A stretch of 64,000 bases of DNA from Salinarimonas rosea DSM 21201 (GCF_000429045.1 NZ_AUBC01000004.1:186001-250000); one strand, 5' to 3'. Shown: positions 8,907 to 18,468, numbered from the stretch's first letter. The notes: generated by a model from the sequence alone, not told the origin. Numbers and translations: made by a program.

Positions 8907-9749
8907 TCACCCACCCCGCCGCGTCATGAACGCGATCTTCTCGAACAGCGAGACGTCCTGCTCGTTCTTGAGCAGCGCCCCGTGCAGCGGCGGGATCAGC
9001 TTGCGCGCGCTGGTCTCGCGGAGCACCTCCGGCGCCACGTCCTCGTTCAGCAGCAGCTTCAGCCAGTCGAGCAGCTCGGAGGTCGAGGGCTTCTTCTTCA
9101 GGCCCGGGGCCTCGCGCACGGCGAAGAAGACGTCGAGCGCCTCCTTCACGAGCCTCTGCTTGATGCCCGGGTAGTGCACCTCGACGATGGCCGCCATCGT
9201 GTCCGGGTCGGGAAACTTGATGTAGTGGAAGAAGCAGCGGCGCAGGAAGGCGTCGGGTAGCTCCTTCTCGTTGTTGGAGGTGATCACCACGATCGGCCGG
9301 CGCGCGGCGCGCACGGTCTCCCCCGTCTCGTAGACGTGGAACTCCATGCGATCGAGCTCCTGCAGCAGGTCGTTGGGGAACTCGATGTCCGCCTTGTCGA
9401 TCTCGTCGATCAGCAGCACGGGGCGCTCGTCCGCCGTGAAGGCGTCCCAGAGCTTGCCGCGGCGGATGTAGTTGCCGATGTCGGAGACGCGCGGGTCGCC
9501 GAGCTGCGAGTCGCGCAGGCGCGAGACCGCGTCGTACTCGTAGAGGCCCTGCTGCGCCTTCGTCGTGGACTTGATCGACCAGGTCAGCAGCGGCGCGCCG
9601 ACGGCCTTGGCGATCTCCTCGGCGAGCACCGTCTTGCCCGTGCCGGGCTCGCCCTTGACGAGGAGCGGGCGCTCGAGCGCGATCGCGGCGTTGACGGCGA
9701 CCGAGAGATCCTCGGTGGCGACGTAGTCGGCGGTTCCGGCAAAGCGCAT
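8907..9749 (-). CDS. MoxR-family AAA ATPase
   Basis: 280 aa, standard for the short MoxR class. Walker A is GEPGTGKTVLAEE near residue 40 and Walker B is RPVLLIDEIDKAD near 105; sensor 1 follows in PIVVITSNNEKELPDAFLRR. MoxR ATPases act as chaperones that load metals or assemble complexes with VWA-domain partners. Start is ATG 9749 (MRFAGTADYVATED), the family start; a longer frame to 9845 is rejected. No VWA partner follows in this window, so the client is unknown. Confidence 0.92.
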   Translation of the reverse strand: MRFAGTADYVATEDLSVAVNAAIALERPLLVKGEPGTGKTVLAEEIAKAVGAPLLTWSIKSTTKAQQGLYEYDAVSRLRDSQLGDPRVSDIGNYIRRGKLWDAFTADERPVLLIDEIDKADIEFPNDLLQELDRMEFHVYETGETVRAARRPIVVITSNNEKELPDAFLRRCFFHYIKFPDPDTMAAIVEVHYPGIKQRLVKEALDVFFAVREAPGLKKKPSTSELLDWLKLLLNEDVAPEVLRETSARKLIPPLHGALLKNEQDVSLFEKIAFMTRRGG

Positions 9750-10258
9750 GGGGCCTTCGTCCTCGTCTCGCGCGTCCAATCGCGTCCGTCCGGGCCTCGT
9801 GACGGCGCGCGTGGAGCTTGTCCCACGCCCCGCGCCGGCGCGCAACGCCGGTCGCCCGGCACGCGCGCGCTCGCCGGCTCCCGGGCCCGGTCCGCAGTCG
9901 AGCCGCGAGCGAACGCCAGACTCGCCTCGACGGCGCGCAGTCTAGCCACAGCCCGTGGAATTCCCGCCCTGAACGACCGCGCTCGCACCGGGCAATTAGG
10001 CCCGATCTCGCATCGTGCGAGATCCGGCGTGGGGACGAACGACGATCGGCTCCGCGCGGATCTTGTGCGGCGCGGTGCGGCCTCGTCGCCGCAGCGGCGC
10101 GGATATACGTTTGACACCCCCCGTGCCCCGCGCGATAACTTGCGGGCAAGCGTGGCCATTGGGGGCAACCCGGTCGCGAGCAGCGTCACGGCCGCACCGC
10201 GCGGCTTTCGCAGCGAGAATCGAGAAGCCCGCGGCAACGGGCGAGAGGACTGGAGACG
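9750..10258. other. 509-bp divergent intergenic region
   Basis: Lies between the moxR start (minus) and the ABC importer operon (plus). It contains a good sigma-70 promoter for the importer (10111-10139) followed by about 115 nt of 5' leader. I see no convincing small gene, RNA gene or repeat in the rest. The leader is long enough to hold regulation but shows no recognised riboswitch. Confidence 0.55.
10111..10139 (+). promoter_or_regulatory. sigma-70 promoter of the peptide ABC importer operon
   Basis: TTGACA (10111-10116), a 17-bp spacer and GATAAC (10134-10139). The -35 is a perfect consensus and the spacing optimal, unusual in this GC-rich sequence. It points toward the substrate-binding protein gene 120 bp downstream. 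Confidence 0.7.
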
Positions 10259-11962
10259 ATGACCGAGAAGAACGACGGCACGCGCCTCGACGCCGAGGCG
10301 GTCGGGACCCTGGAGCGGGTCCATCCGAAGCTGCCGCGGGTGGCGGCGGGCGTCGAGAGGGGGACGGTCTCGCGTCGCGAGTTCCTGCGCACGGCGACCC
10401 TGCTCGGCCTCTCCGCCGGCGCGGCCTACGCGATGGCCGGGCGCCTGACGGGCGAGCCCTTCGCGCCGGCGGCGCGGGCGCAGGCCGGCACCCCCGTCGC
10501 GGGCGGGACGCTGCGCGTGTCGATGAACATCAAGGAGATCTCCGATCCCGCCACCGTCGACTGGTCCGAGAAGGGCAACGAGCTGCGCCACGTCATCGAG
10601 CCGCTGGTGCGCATCTCGTCGGACAACGTCGCCGTGCCGCATCTCGCCGAGAGCTGGACGGCGTCGGAGGACCTGCGCACCTGGACGTTCAAGCTGCGCC
10701 GGGGCGTCACGTGGTCGAACGGGGACGAGTTCGGGGCCGACGACGTCGTCGCGAACTTCGTGCGCTGGATGGACCCGGCGGTGGGCTCGTCGAACTACGG
10801 CCGCTTCTCGGCCCTGCGCACCTCCAACGACGACGGCTCGTCGATGCTCGAGAACGGCGTCGTCAAGATCGACGACCACACGGTCGAGTTCAACCTGCGC
10901 GTCCCCTTCCTCGCCCTGCCGGAATCGATGGGCGACTATCCCTGCCTGATCGCGCACCGCTCCTTCCAGGGCGGCAACTGGGTCGAGAACCCGATCGGCA
11001 CCGGCCCGTTCGAGCTCGTGGAGCTCACCGTCGGCTCCCGGGCGCGCTACCGCCGCAGGGAGAGCGGCTGGTGGGGCGGCGAGGTCTACCTGGAGGGGAT
11101 CGACTACGTCGACCACGGCGACGATCCGGCCGCCCCGCTGGCGGCGCTCGCGTCGGGTCAGGTCGACATGCTCTACCGTCTCAACGTCGAGCAGGTGCCG
11201 GCCGCCCGCGCGATCCCGAGCCTCGTGCTCTACCAGGCCGATACGGCCCAGACCGGCGTCGCCCGGATGAAGGTGGACCAGGCGCCGTTCGACGACGTCC
11301 GCGTGCGCCAGGCGATCCAGGCCTGCATCGACCACGGCCGCCTGCTGACGCTCGCCTACCAGAACCTCGGCATCCCGGGCGAGGACCACCACGTCGCTCC
11401 GGTGCATCCGGAGTACGCCGAGCTGCCGAAGCCGACGCAGGACTACGACCGCGCCCGCGCCCTCCTCGCGGAGGCGGGCTACGCGGACGGGCTCGACATC
11501 CAGATCGATTGCGTCGCGCAGCCGACCTGGGAGCCCAACACCTCGCAGGCGCTCGTCGAGATGCTGCGGCCGGCGGGCATCAACCTCGCCGTCAACATCA
11601 TGCCGGGCGGCACCTACTGGGACCGCTGGACCACGACGCCCTTCGGCTTCACCTCCTGGACGCACCGGCCGATCGGCACGCAGGTGCTGTCGCTCGCCTA
11701 CCGTTCGGGCGTACCGTGGAACGAGTCCTCCTATTCCAACCCCGACTTCGACGCGCTGCTCGACAAGGCGGAGGCGACGCTCGACGTCGAGGAGCGGCGC
11801 GCGATCATGGAGGAGCTCCAGCGCATGCTCCAGGGCGACGCCGTGATCGTGCAGCCCTACTGGCGCTCCATCGCCACGGCCTCGAGCCAGGCCGTCCAGG
11901 GCTACGCCCACCACCCTGCCGAGGAGCACCACTTCGAGCAGGTCTGGCTGTCGCAGGGCTGA
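10259..11962 (+). CDS. peptide/nickel-type ABC transporter substrate-binding protein (family 5, Tat-exported)
   Basis: 567 aa periplasmic binding protein of the DppA/OppA (SBP_bac_5) family. A twin-arginine signal SRREFLRTATLLGLSAG (RR at residues 39-40) is preceded by an unusually long, polar N-terminus. Mature-domain hallmarks are ISDPATVDWSEKGNE, YDRARALLAEAGYADG and the C-terminal RRAIMEELQRMLQGDAV. Start ATG 10259 has GGAG nearby. First gene of a four-gene importer operon with two permeases and a fused ATPase. The substrate may be an oligopeptide or another small molecule; the sequence does not settle it. Confidence 0.93.
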   Translation: MTEKNDGTRLDAEAVGTLERVHPKLPRVAAGVERGTVSRREFLRTATLLGLSAGAAYAMAGRLTGEPFAPAARAQAGTPVAGGTLRVSMNIKEISDPATVDWSEKGNELRHVIEPLVRISSDNVAVPHLAESWTASEDLRTWTFKLRRGVTWSNGDEFGADDVVANFVRWMDPAVGSSNYGRFSALRTSNDDGSSMLENGVVKIDDHTVEFNLRVPFLALPESMGDYPCLIAHRSFQGGNWVENPIGTGPFELVELTVGSRARYRRRESGWWGGEVYLEGIDYVDHGDDPAAPLAALASGQVDMLYRLNVEQVPAARAIPSLVLYQADTAQTGVARMKVDQAPFDDVRVRQAIQACIDHGRLLTLAYQNLGIPGEDHHVAPVHPEYAELPKPTQDYDRARALLAEAGYADGLDIQIDCVAQPTWEPNTSQALVEMLRPAGINLAVNIMPGGTYWDRWTTTPFGFTSWTHRPIGTQVLSLAYRSGVPWNESSYSNPDFDALLDKAEATLDVEERRAIMEELQRMLQGDAVIVQPYWRSIATASSQAVQGYAHHPAEEHHFEQVWLSQG

Positions 11963-12013
11963 TCCGCTTCCCGGCCCCGCCGCACCGGCGGGGCCGACGC
12001 GGGCATTGGCGCC

Positions 12014-12946
12014 ATGCTGGTCTTCCTCGGCAAGCGACTGGCCTTCATGGCGTTGACCATGCTGGCGGTCTCCATCCTCCTCTTCCTCCTGCTCGAGGTG
12101 AACGGCGACGCCGTCGCCGTGAAGGTGCTCGGCCCCTACACGACGGACGAGCAGCGCGCCCTCTGGCTCGTGGCCAACGGCTACGACCGGCCGCTCTACG
12201 TGCGCTACTTCGAGTGGCTCGGGAACATCCTCCGCGGCGACTTCGGCCAATCGATCCGCTTCCGGGTGCCCGTCTCGGAGGTGCTCTGGCCGCGGCTCGC
12301 CAACACGGCGATCCTCGGCGCCGTCACCTTCGGCGTGATGATCCCGTTGGCGCTCGTCCTCGGCGTCCTCGCCGGGATGCGCGAGGGCTCGCGGCTCGAC
12401 CGCTCGATCTCCGTCGGCTCGATCGTCACGACCTCGATCCCGGAGTTCGCGAGCGCGGTACTGCTCACCTTCCTCTTCGTGTTCTGGCTCGGCTGGCTGC
12501 CCGGCACGAGCGCGATGAACGACGGCTTCGCCTGGCGCGAGCTGGTCCTGCCGGTGACGGTGCTCGTGCTCTACGGCTTCGGCTACATCGCGCGCATGAC
12601 CCGCGCCTCGATGGCCGAGGTGATGCAGACGCCCTACATCCGCACCGCCGTGCTCAAGGGCCTGCCCTACCGCCAGGTGATCCTGCGCCACGCTTTGCGC
12701 AACGCGCTGATCGCGCCGTTCACGGTCATCATGCTGCAGATCAACTGGCTGCTCTCGGGCGTGATCGTGGTGGAGTTCTTCTTCGCCTACAAGGGCTTCG
12801 GCGCGCTTCTTCTCGAGGCGTCGCTGAACCAGGACATCTACCTGATCCAGGCCTGCGCCATGGTCGCCGTGTTCGTCGCCGTCACCACGCAGACCATCGC
12901 GGACATCGGCTACACCTATCTCAACCCGCGCATCCGGTTCGCGTGA
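12014..12946 (+). CDS. ABC transporter permease (DppB type)
   Basis: 310 aa inner-membrane permease with an N-terminal membrane segment (FMALTMLAVSILLFLLLEV) and five further hydrophobic segments. The conserved cytoplasmic loop that contacts the ATPase reads VLKGLPYRQVILRHALRNA. This is the DppB/OppB half of a dipeptide-family importer. It lies 51 bp after the binding-protein gene and 13 bp before the second permease. Confidence 0.95.
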   Translation: MLVFLGKRLAFMALTMLAVSILLFLLLEVNGDAVAVKVLGPYTTDEQRALWLVANGYDRPLYVRYFEWLGNILRGDFGQSIRFRVPVSEVLWPRLANTAILGAVTFGVMIPLALVLGVLAGMREGSRLDRSISVGSIVTTSIPEFASAVLLTFLFVFWLGWLPGTSAMNDGFAWRELVLPVTVLVLYGFGYIARMTRASMAEVMQTPYIRTAVLKGLPYRQVILRHALRNALIAPFTVIMLQINWLLSGVIVVEFFFAYKGFGALLLEASLNQDIYLIQACAMVAVFVAVTTQTIADIGYTYLNPRIRFA

Positions 12947-12959
12947 GGAGGCCCGCACG

Positions 12960-13901
12960 ATGAGCGACACCTCTGCCGTGCACCCCGACATCGCGCCGCG
13001 ACCGCCGCTTCCCGAGCCCGCCGCGCCGCGGGCCCTGCGCGCGCGGCTCACCGGGCCGCTGCGGCCGATCGGCGGCGCGCTCGCGCTCCTGCGCGAGAGC
13101 ACGGTCGCGATGATCGGTGCGGGCCTCGTCGGTTTCTGGGTCGTCGTCGCGCTGCTGGCCCCCTGGCTCGCGCCGTTCGACCCGAACGCGCAGTTCGTCC
13201 CCTTCGCGCCGCCGGGCGCGCCGCATCCGGACGGCGGCACCTTCCTGCTCGGGGCGGATCACCTGGGACGCGACATCCTCAGCCGGGTGATCTGGGGCTC
13301 GCGCGCGGTGCTGTTCTACGCCCCCGTGGCCACCGGCTGCGCCTTTGCGGTGGGGATCGTGATGGGGCTGCTGGCCGGCTACAAGCGCGGCTGGGTGGAC
13401 GACGTGCTCTCGCGCCTGTCGGACATCATCCTCTCCTTCCCCATCCTCGTGCTCTACGTCGTCATCATCTCGACCTTCGGCGCGTCGGGGATCAACATCG
13501 TGCTGGCCGTCACCTTCGCCAGCGCGCCCGGCATCATGCGCATCGTGCGCGGCCTCGTGCTGGACCTGAGGAACCGCGACTACGTCGCCGCCGCGCAGAC
13601 GCGGGGCGAGAGCACGGCCTGGATCATGTTCGTCGAGATCCTGCCCAACGCCCGCGGGCCGCTCATCGTCGATGCCTGCCTGCGGCTCGGCTACACCATC
13701 ATCACGATCGGGGTGCTGGGCTTCCTCGGGCTCGGCCTGCCGCCGCCGGACCCGGACTGGGGCGGCATGGTCAACCAGACCCGCTCCATGGCGACCTTCG
13801 CGCCGCACATGACGATCTTTCCCGTGATCGCGATCTCCTCGCTCGTGCTCGGCTTCAACCTGCTGGCCGACGGCATCCGCGAGATCTCCCTGAAGGATTG
13901 A
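12960..13901 (+). CDS. ABC transporter permease (DppC type)
   Basis: 313 aa. A polar N-terminus of about 40 residues is followed by a membrane segment and the OppC-type motif region DPNAQF...LLGADHLGRDILSR, then four or more membrane segments. The coupling loop is AAQTRGESTAWIMFVEILPN. It pairs with the DppB-type permease to form the channel. The next gene starts 4 bp after its stop, so the ATPase is in the same transcript. Confidence 0.95.
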   Translation: MSDTSAVHPDIAPRPPLPEPAAPRALRARLTGPLRPIGGALALLRESTVAMIGAGLVGFWVVVALLAPWLAPFDPNAQFVPFAPPGAPHPDGGTFLLGADHLGRDILSRVIWGSRAVLFYAPVATGCAFAVGIVMGLLAGYKRGWVDDVLSRLSDIILSFPILVLYVVIISTFGASGINIVLAVTFASAPGIMRIVRGLVLDLRNRDYVAAAQTRGESTAWIMFVEILPNARGPLIVDACLRLGYTIITIGVLGFLGLGLPPPDPDWGGMVNQTRSMATFAPHMTIFPVIAISSLVLGFNLLADGIREISLKD

Positions 13902-13905
13902 GGCG

Positions 13906-16059
13906 ATGCACGCAGACACCGCGCGAAGCGCCGGCCCGGGGCTCCGGGCCGTCCCCGATCCGGAGCCGGTGCTCGAGATCCGCGACCTCGCGATCTCCTA
14001 CGTCACCCGGGCCGGCGAGATCCCCGCGGTGGCCGATTTCGACCTGACGATTCGCGCCGGGGAATCGGTCGCGCTCGTCGGCGAGAGCGGCTGCGGCAAG
14101 TCCACCGTCGCCAACGCGATCATGCGCTACATGGGCCGCAACGGCCGGATCGCGGCAGGGAGCATGCGGTTCAAGGGCCGCGACATGCTCGCCATGTCGG
14201 AGGAGGAGCTGCGGACGATCCGCGGCAACGAGATCGCGATGGTCTACCAGGAGCCCTTCGCGGCCCTGAACCCGTCGCTCACGGTGGGCCGCCAGCTCGC
14301 CGAGGTATCGACCGTCCATCACGGGCTCTCGGAGGCCGAGGCGCGCGCCAAGGCCGCCGAGATCCTGGCGGACGTGCGCCTGGCCGATCCCGACCGCATC
14401 CTCGCCGCCTACCCGCACCAGCTCTCCGGCGGGCAGCAGCAGCGGGTCGTCATCGCCATGGCGCTCCTCGCGAACCCCTCGCTGCTCCTCCTCGACGAGC
14501 CGACCACGGCGCTCGACGTCACCGTCGAGGCGGGAATCGTCGAGCTGATCGGCGAGATCAAGCGCAAGTTCGGCACCGCGATCCTGTTCATCAGCCACAA
14601 CCTCGGCCTCGTGCGCGAGGTCTGCGACCGGGTCGCGGTGATGTATTCCGGCGAGGTGGTGGAGGAAGGCGCGGTGGAGGACGTCTTCACCGCCATGCGC
14701 CACCCCTACACCCGCGGGCTGTTCGGCTGCATCCCCGTGCCCGCGGCGGACAAGCACGCGCGCCCGCTCACCGCCATCCGCGGCACGCTGCCGCTGCCGC
14801 ACGAGCGCCCGCGGGGCTGCAATTTCGGCCCGCGCTGCGACCTCTTCCGCGACGGCCTGTGCGACGCCGGCCCCGTGCCGATGCGCGACGCGAGCGATCG
14901 CGACGGCGCCGCCGGATCGTCCCATCGCGCCCGGTGCCTCAGGCTCGACGCGATCGACCCGGTGTCGCGTCCGCACGGGGCGGCTGGGCCGCATGCCGGC
15001 GCGCCGGTCGGCGAGGTCGTGCTCGAGGTCGCCGAGATGCAGAAGCACTACCCCGTCTTCGACCGCTCGATCCTCGCCATGCTCGAAGGCCGCTCCGTGC
15101 GCTGGGTGAAGGCCAACGAGGCGCTCAGCTTCGAGGCGCGGCGCGGCCAGACGGTGGCGATCGTCGGCGAATCGGGTTGCGGCAAGTCCACCTTCGCCAG
15201 GGTGCTGATGGGGCTCGAGACGGCGACGGACGGCGCCATCCGCTTCGAGGGTGACGATATCGCCGGGTCGCCGGTCACCGGGCGGCCGAAGCAGCAGGTC
15301 GCGAACCTGCAGATGATCTTCCAGAACCCCAACGACACGCTGAACCCGAGCCAGACCGTCGGCGGGCAGATCGCGCGGGTGATCGAGAAGTTCGGCGTCG
15401 AGAGCGAAAAGGCGAGGATCTGGGCGCGGGTCTACGAGCTGCTCGACCTCGTCAAGCTGCCGCGCGACTTCGCCCGACGCATGCCGCGCCAGCTCTCGGG
15501 CGGGCAGAAGCAGCGCATCGGCATCGCCCGCGCCTTCGCCGGCAACCCCTCCGTCGTTGTGGCGGACGAGCCGCTCTCGGCGCTCGACGTGTCCGTCCAG
15601 GCGGCCGTGACGCAGCTCCTGATGGACATCCAGCGCGACAACGACACGACGCTGCTGTTCATCAGCCACGACCTCTCCCTCGTGCGCTACCTCGCCGACC
15701 GGGTGGTGGTGATGTATCTCGGCCGGATCATGGAGCAGGGCCGCACGGCGGACGTGTTCGAGCCGCCCTACCATCCCTATACCGAGGCGCTGCTCTCGGC
15801 CGTGCCCGTGGCGGATCCCTCGATCGAGAAGACGAAGATCGTGCTCGAAGGCGCGTTGCCGAGCCCGCTCGACCCGCCCGCGGGCTGCCCCTTCGCCACG
15901 CGCTGCCCGCGCAAGCTCGGGCCGATCTGCGACGAGACGCTCCCGCCCGAGCACGTGCGTGCGGACGGCCACCGCATCGCCTGCCACATCCCGCTCCCGG
16001 AGCTGGAGGCGGTCGAGCCGGTCTTCCGCGAAGCGCCGACGCCCATGACGGCGGCGTGA
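13906..16059 (+). CDS. fused dual-ATPase subunit of peptide ABC importer (YejF/DppDF fusion)
   Basis: 717 aa with two complete nucleotide-binding domains. Domain 1 has Walker A GESGCGKST near residue 60 and signature LSGGQQQR near 172. Domain 2 has Walker A GESGCGKST near 421 and LSGGQKQR near 529. Each is followed by the oligopeptide-type C-terminal Cys-containing motif (CNFGPRCDLFRDGLC; CPFATRCPRKLGPIC). It replaces the separate DppD and DppF subunits. Last gene of the operon; a 180-bp repeat element follows 6 bp later and may end the transcript. Confidence 0.95.
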   Translation: MHADTARSAGPGLRAVPDPEPVLEIRDLAISYVTRAGEIPAVADFDLTIRAGESVALVGESGCGKSTVANAIMRYMGRNGRIAAGSMRFKGRDMLAMSEEELRTIRGNEIAMVYQEPFAALNPSLTVGRQLAEVSTVHHGLSEAEARAKAAEILADVRLADPDRILAAYPHQLSGGQQQRVVIAMALLANPSLLLLDEPTTALDVTVEAGIVELIGEIKRKFGTAILFISHNLGLVREVCDRVAVMYSGEVVEEGAVEDVFTAMRHPYTRGLFGCIPVPAADKHARPLTAIRGTLPLPHERPRGCNFGPRCDLFRDGLCDAGPVPMRDASDRDGAAGSSHRARCLRLDAIDPVSRPHGAAGPHAGAPVGEVVLEVAEMQKHYPVFDRSILAMLEGRSVRWVKANEALSFEARRGQTVAIVGESGCGKSTFARVLMGLETATDGAIRFEGDDIAGSPVTGRPKQQVANLQMIFQNPNDTLNPSQTVGGQIARVIEKFGVESEKARIWARVYELLDLVKLPRDFARRMPRQLSGGQKQRIGIARAFAGNPSVVVADEPLSALDVSVQAAVTQLLMDIQRDNDTTLLFISHDLSLVRYLADRVVVMYLGRIMEQGRTADVFEPPYHPYTEALLSAVPVADPSIEKTKIVLEGALPSPLDPPAGCPFATRCPRKLGPICDETLPPEHVRADGHRIACHIPLPELEAVEPVFREAPTPMTAA

Positions 16060-16065
16060 GCGGCT

Positions 16066-16245
16066 GTCATCCCGGGTCGCGAAGCGGGCCCGGGACCCAG
16101 AACCTCCGGAGCGTCGATGAGCGGCGTGCAAACGCCGCGGCGTGACACGCCGCCAAGGGCGTTGGTGGACGCGCGCGCTTCCGCGCACGCTGAGCAGAAC
16201 ACCCGAGGATCTGGCTCCCGGACTTGCTTCGCAATCCGGGATGAC
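16066..16245 (+). repeat. 180-bp terminal-inverted-repeat element, copy 1 (type A)
   Basis: Begins GTCATCCCGGGTCGCGAAGC and ends with the near-complement reading CGCAATCCGGGATGAC. The imperfect terminal repeats are about 35 bp. The centre carries GC-rich shorter inverted repeats. It lies 6 bp after the ABC operon. Two further copies in the same orientation are at 28492-28668 and 28675-28852. No transposase is inside. The RNA would fold into one long hairpin, so it may serve as a transcript end. Confidence 0.88.
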
Positions 16246-16324
16246 CAGGAGCATTCACCCTGCGCGGAGAACCCCGTTCCCCAGCGGCGCCGGCCCTGCT
16301 AGAGGTCGCGGCGGGAGCGGGACC

Positions 16325-17452
16325 ATGAACGCATACGAGACACGCGCCGAGGGGATTCTCCTCGGCCTCTTCGGCCGCGAGGGCTACGTGCCGCTCGAGC
16401 CGCCGGTGCTGCAGCCGGCGGAGGTCTTCCTCGATCTTTCCGGCGAGGACATCCGCCGGCGCTTGTTCGTGACGACCGACGCGAGCGGCGCCGAGCTGTG
16501 CCTGCGGCCGGACTACACGATCCCCGTCTGCCGCGCGCATCTCGCGGCCCACGGGACGGGCGCCGCCGCCCATTGCTACAGCGGCCCCGTCTTCCGCCTG
16601 CGCACGGGCGAGACCGGCGAGTTCCGCCAGGCCGGAATCGAGTCGATCGGCCGCGGCGATGTCGCCGCCGCCGACGCCGAGGCGCTCGCCCTCGCGCTCG
16701 AGGCGCTCGATGCGCTCGGCGTCGCGCACGGCGTCAGGCTCGGGGACGTCGGCCTGCTGGACGCGATCCTCGACGCGCTCGGCGTCGCGCCCGCCGCCAA
16801 GAGCCGGCTGATCCGCGCCATCGTGTCGGGCCGCGCCGCGACCATCCTCGACGCGGAGCCGCAGCCGGACCTCGTCGAGCACGCGGGGCTGCTCGCCGCG
16901 CTCGACGGCCAGGACCCGCAGGCCGCCCACGCCTTCGTCGAGGACGTGCTCGCCATCGCCGGCATCAGCACGGTCGGCGGGCGCAGCGCCGGGGAGATCG
17001 CCGAGCGCTTCCTCGCCCGCGCCGGACGACGCGGCAACGGCCTCGATGCCCGCACCCGCGAGGTGCTCAGCGCCTACCTCGCCATCCGCGGCGATCCGGA
17101 CACGGCGGCGGCGCGGGTCCGCGCGCTGGCGGGGGACGCGGGCCTCGCCATCGAGCCGGCGATCAGCCTGTTCGAGGAGCGCACCGGCTTTCTCGCCGCG
17201 CGGGGCGTCGACGTCGGCGCGCTCGCGTTCCACGCGGACTTCGCCCGCAACCTCGACTATTATACCGGCTTCATCTTCGAGGCGACGGCACGCGACGACG
17301 CCGAGGGCCGGCCGCTCGTCGGCGGCGGGCGCTACGACCGGCTGCTGACGCGGCTCGGCGCGCCCGAGCCCGTGCCGGCGGTCGGCTGCTCCTTCTGGAT
17401 CGACCGGATCGCCTCCGCGCTGGCGAAGGCCGAGAGCGGAGAGACGGCATGA
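16325..17452 (+). CDS. hisZ: ATP phosphoribosyltransferase regulatory subunit HisZ
   Basis: 375 aa class II aminoacyl-tRNA-synthetase-like protein without synthetase activity, which activates HisG and confers histidine feedback. Motif-2-like [16 protein letters not shown] (near residues 86-101) and the C-terminal [18 protein letters not shown] / GGRYDRLL regions are typical. Start ATG 16325 ([10 protein letters not shown]); a longer open frame runs back through the repeat element and is not coding. The stop overlaps the hisG start (ATGA), indicating coupling. Confidence 0.93.
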   Translation: MNAYETRAEGILLGLFGREGYVPLEPPVLQPAEVFLDLSGEDIRRRLFVTTDASGAELCLRPDYTIPVCRAHLAAHGTGAAAHCYSGPVFRLRTGETGEFRQAGIESIGRGDVAAADAEALALALEALDALGVAHGVRLGDVGLLDAILDALGVAPAAKSRLIRAIVSGRAATILDAEPQPDLVEHAGLLAALDGQDPQAAHAFVEDVLAIAGISTVGGRSAGEIAERFLARAGRRGNGLDARTREVLSAYLAIRGDPDTAAARVRALAGDAGLAIEPAISLFEERTGFLAARGVDVGALAFHADFARNLDYYTGFIFEATARDDAEGRPLVGGGRYDRLLTRLGAPEPVPAVGCSFWIDRIASALAKAESGETA

Positions 17453-18435
17453 GCGCCCCCCTCGTCATCGCCGTGCCCTCGAAGGGCCGGCTCCAGGAGA
17501 ACGCCAGCGCCTTCTTCGCCCGCGCCGGCCTCGGCTTCCAGCAGAGCCGCGGCGCGCGCGACTATCACGGCGCCATCGCCGGCCTGCCCGGCGTCCTGGT
17601 GAAGTTCCTCTCCGCCAGCGAGATCACGACCCAGCTCGCCGGGGGCCAGGCGCATCTCGGCGTCACCGGCGAGGATCTCGTGCGCGAGCAGATGCCCGAC
17701 GCCGACGCGGCGGTCACGCTCCTCACCCCGCTCGGCTTCGGGCAGGCGAACGTCGTCGTCGCCGTGCCGCAGGCGTGGATCGACGTGCGCACGATGGGCG
17801 ACCTCGAGGAGGTCGCGGTCGACCTGCGCGTGCGCCACGGACGCAAGATGCGGGTCGCGACGAAGTACGTGAACCTGACGCGCCGCTTCTTCGCCGGCCA
17901 CGGCGTCGCGGACTACCGCATCGTCGAATCGCTCGGCGCCACCGAGGGCGCGCCCGCCTCCGGCGCGGCGGAGATCATCGTCGACATCACCACGACCGGC
18001 GCCACCCTCGCCGCCAACGCCCTCAAGGTGCTCGACGACGGCGTGATGCTGCGCTCGGAGGCGAACCTCGTCGCCTCGCTGAACGCGCCCTGGACGGACG
18101 AGGCCCGGGCGGCCGCGCGCGCCATCCTGGGGCGGATCGCCGCGGAGGAGGCGGCGCGCACCACCCGCGAGATCCGCGCGCGGATCGCGTCCGGCGCGGC
18201 CGAGGCCGCAATCGCGGAAGGCGAGCGCCACGGCGCGCGCGCGCCCTACGGCGTCACGGCGCCCGAGCTCGTGCTGCACTGCCCCAAGGAGAGCGTCTTC
18301 GCGCTCGTCGACGCGCTTGCGGCCGCCGGTGCGGCGGACATCACGGTGCGCAGCCTCGACTACGTCTTCCGCTCCGAGAACCCGCTGCTGGCCCGCCTCG
18401 AGGGCCGGATCGGCGCGCGCCGGGACGGCGGGTGA
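17449..18435 (+). CDS. hisG: ATP phosphoribosyltransferase catalytic subunit, long form
   Basis: 328 aa. Catalyses ATP + PRPP to phosphoribosyl-ATP, the first step of histidine synthesis. The catalytic core starts [14 protein letters not shown]; the PRPP loop region reads [20 protein letters not shown]. About 90 residues beyond the core end in [20 protein letters not shown] and [12 protein letters not shown], resembling the ACT-like HisG C-terminal domain. HisZ-dependent HisG is classically short (about 210-230 aa) and lacks this domain, so a long HisG next to hisZ is notable. ATG 17449 overlaps the hisZ stop by 4 bp. Confidence 0.94.
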   Translation: MSAPLVIAVPSKGRLQENASAFFARAGLGFQQSRGARDYHGAIAGLPGVLVKFLSASEITTQLAGGQAHLGVTGEDLVREQMPDADAAVTLLTPLGFGQANVVVAVPQAWIDVRTMGDLEEVAVDLRVRHGRKMRVATKYVNLTRRFFAGHGVADYRIVESLGATEGAPASGAAEIIVDITTTGATLAANALKVLDDGVMLRSEANLVASLNAPWTDEARAAARAILGRIAAEEAARTTREIRARIASGAAEAAIAEGERHGARAPYGVTAPELVLHCPKESVFALVDALAAAGAADITVRSLDYVFRSENPLLARLEGRIGARRDGG

Positions 18436-18437
18436 GC

Positions 18438-18468
18438 AAAAAAAGAGCCGCCCCGTGAGGGGCGGCTC
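18438..18468 (-). terminator. intrinsic terminator facing the minus strand, after hisG
   Basis: Perfect 10-bp stem GAGCCGCCCC / GGGGCGGCTC with a GTGA loop (18445-18468), preceded on the plus strand by seven As (18438-18444). On the minus strand this is a hairpin followed by U7, an ideal intrinsic terminator. On the plus strand there is no U tail. No minus-strand gene lies within 1.5 kb to its right, so it would block antisense transcription into hisG; it may also slow plus-strand readthrough. Confidence 0.65.

Noticed and set aside
7311-9749. The two neighbouring ATPases as a defence module
   Set aside because: No nuclease, protease or effector gene accompanies them, they are separated by a repeat, and both belong to common housekeeping families.
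9584-13240. 1218-codon open frame on the minus strand across the moxR upstream region and ABC importer genes
   Set aside because: Antisense frame kept open by high GC; Arg/Asp/His/Val-rich composition and no known motif, while the plus strand encodes clear ABC proteins.
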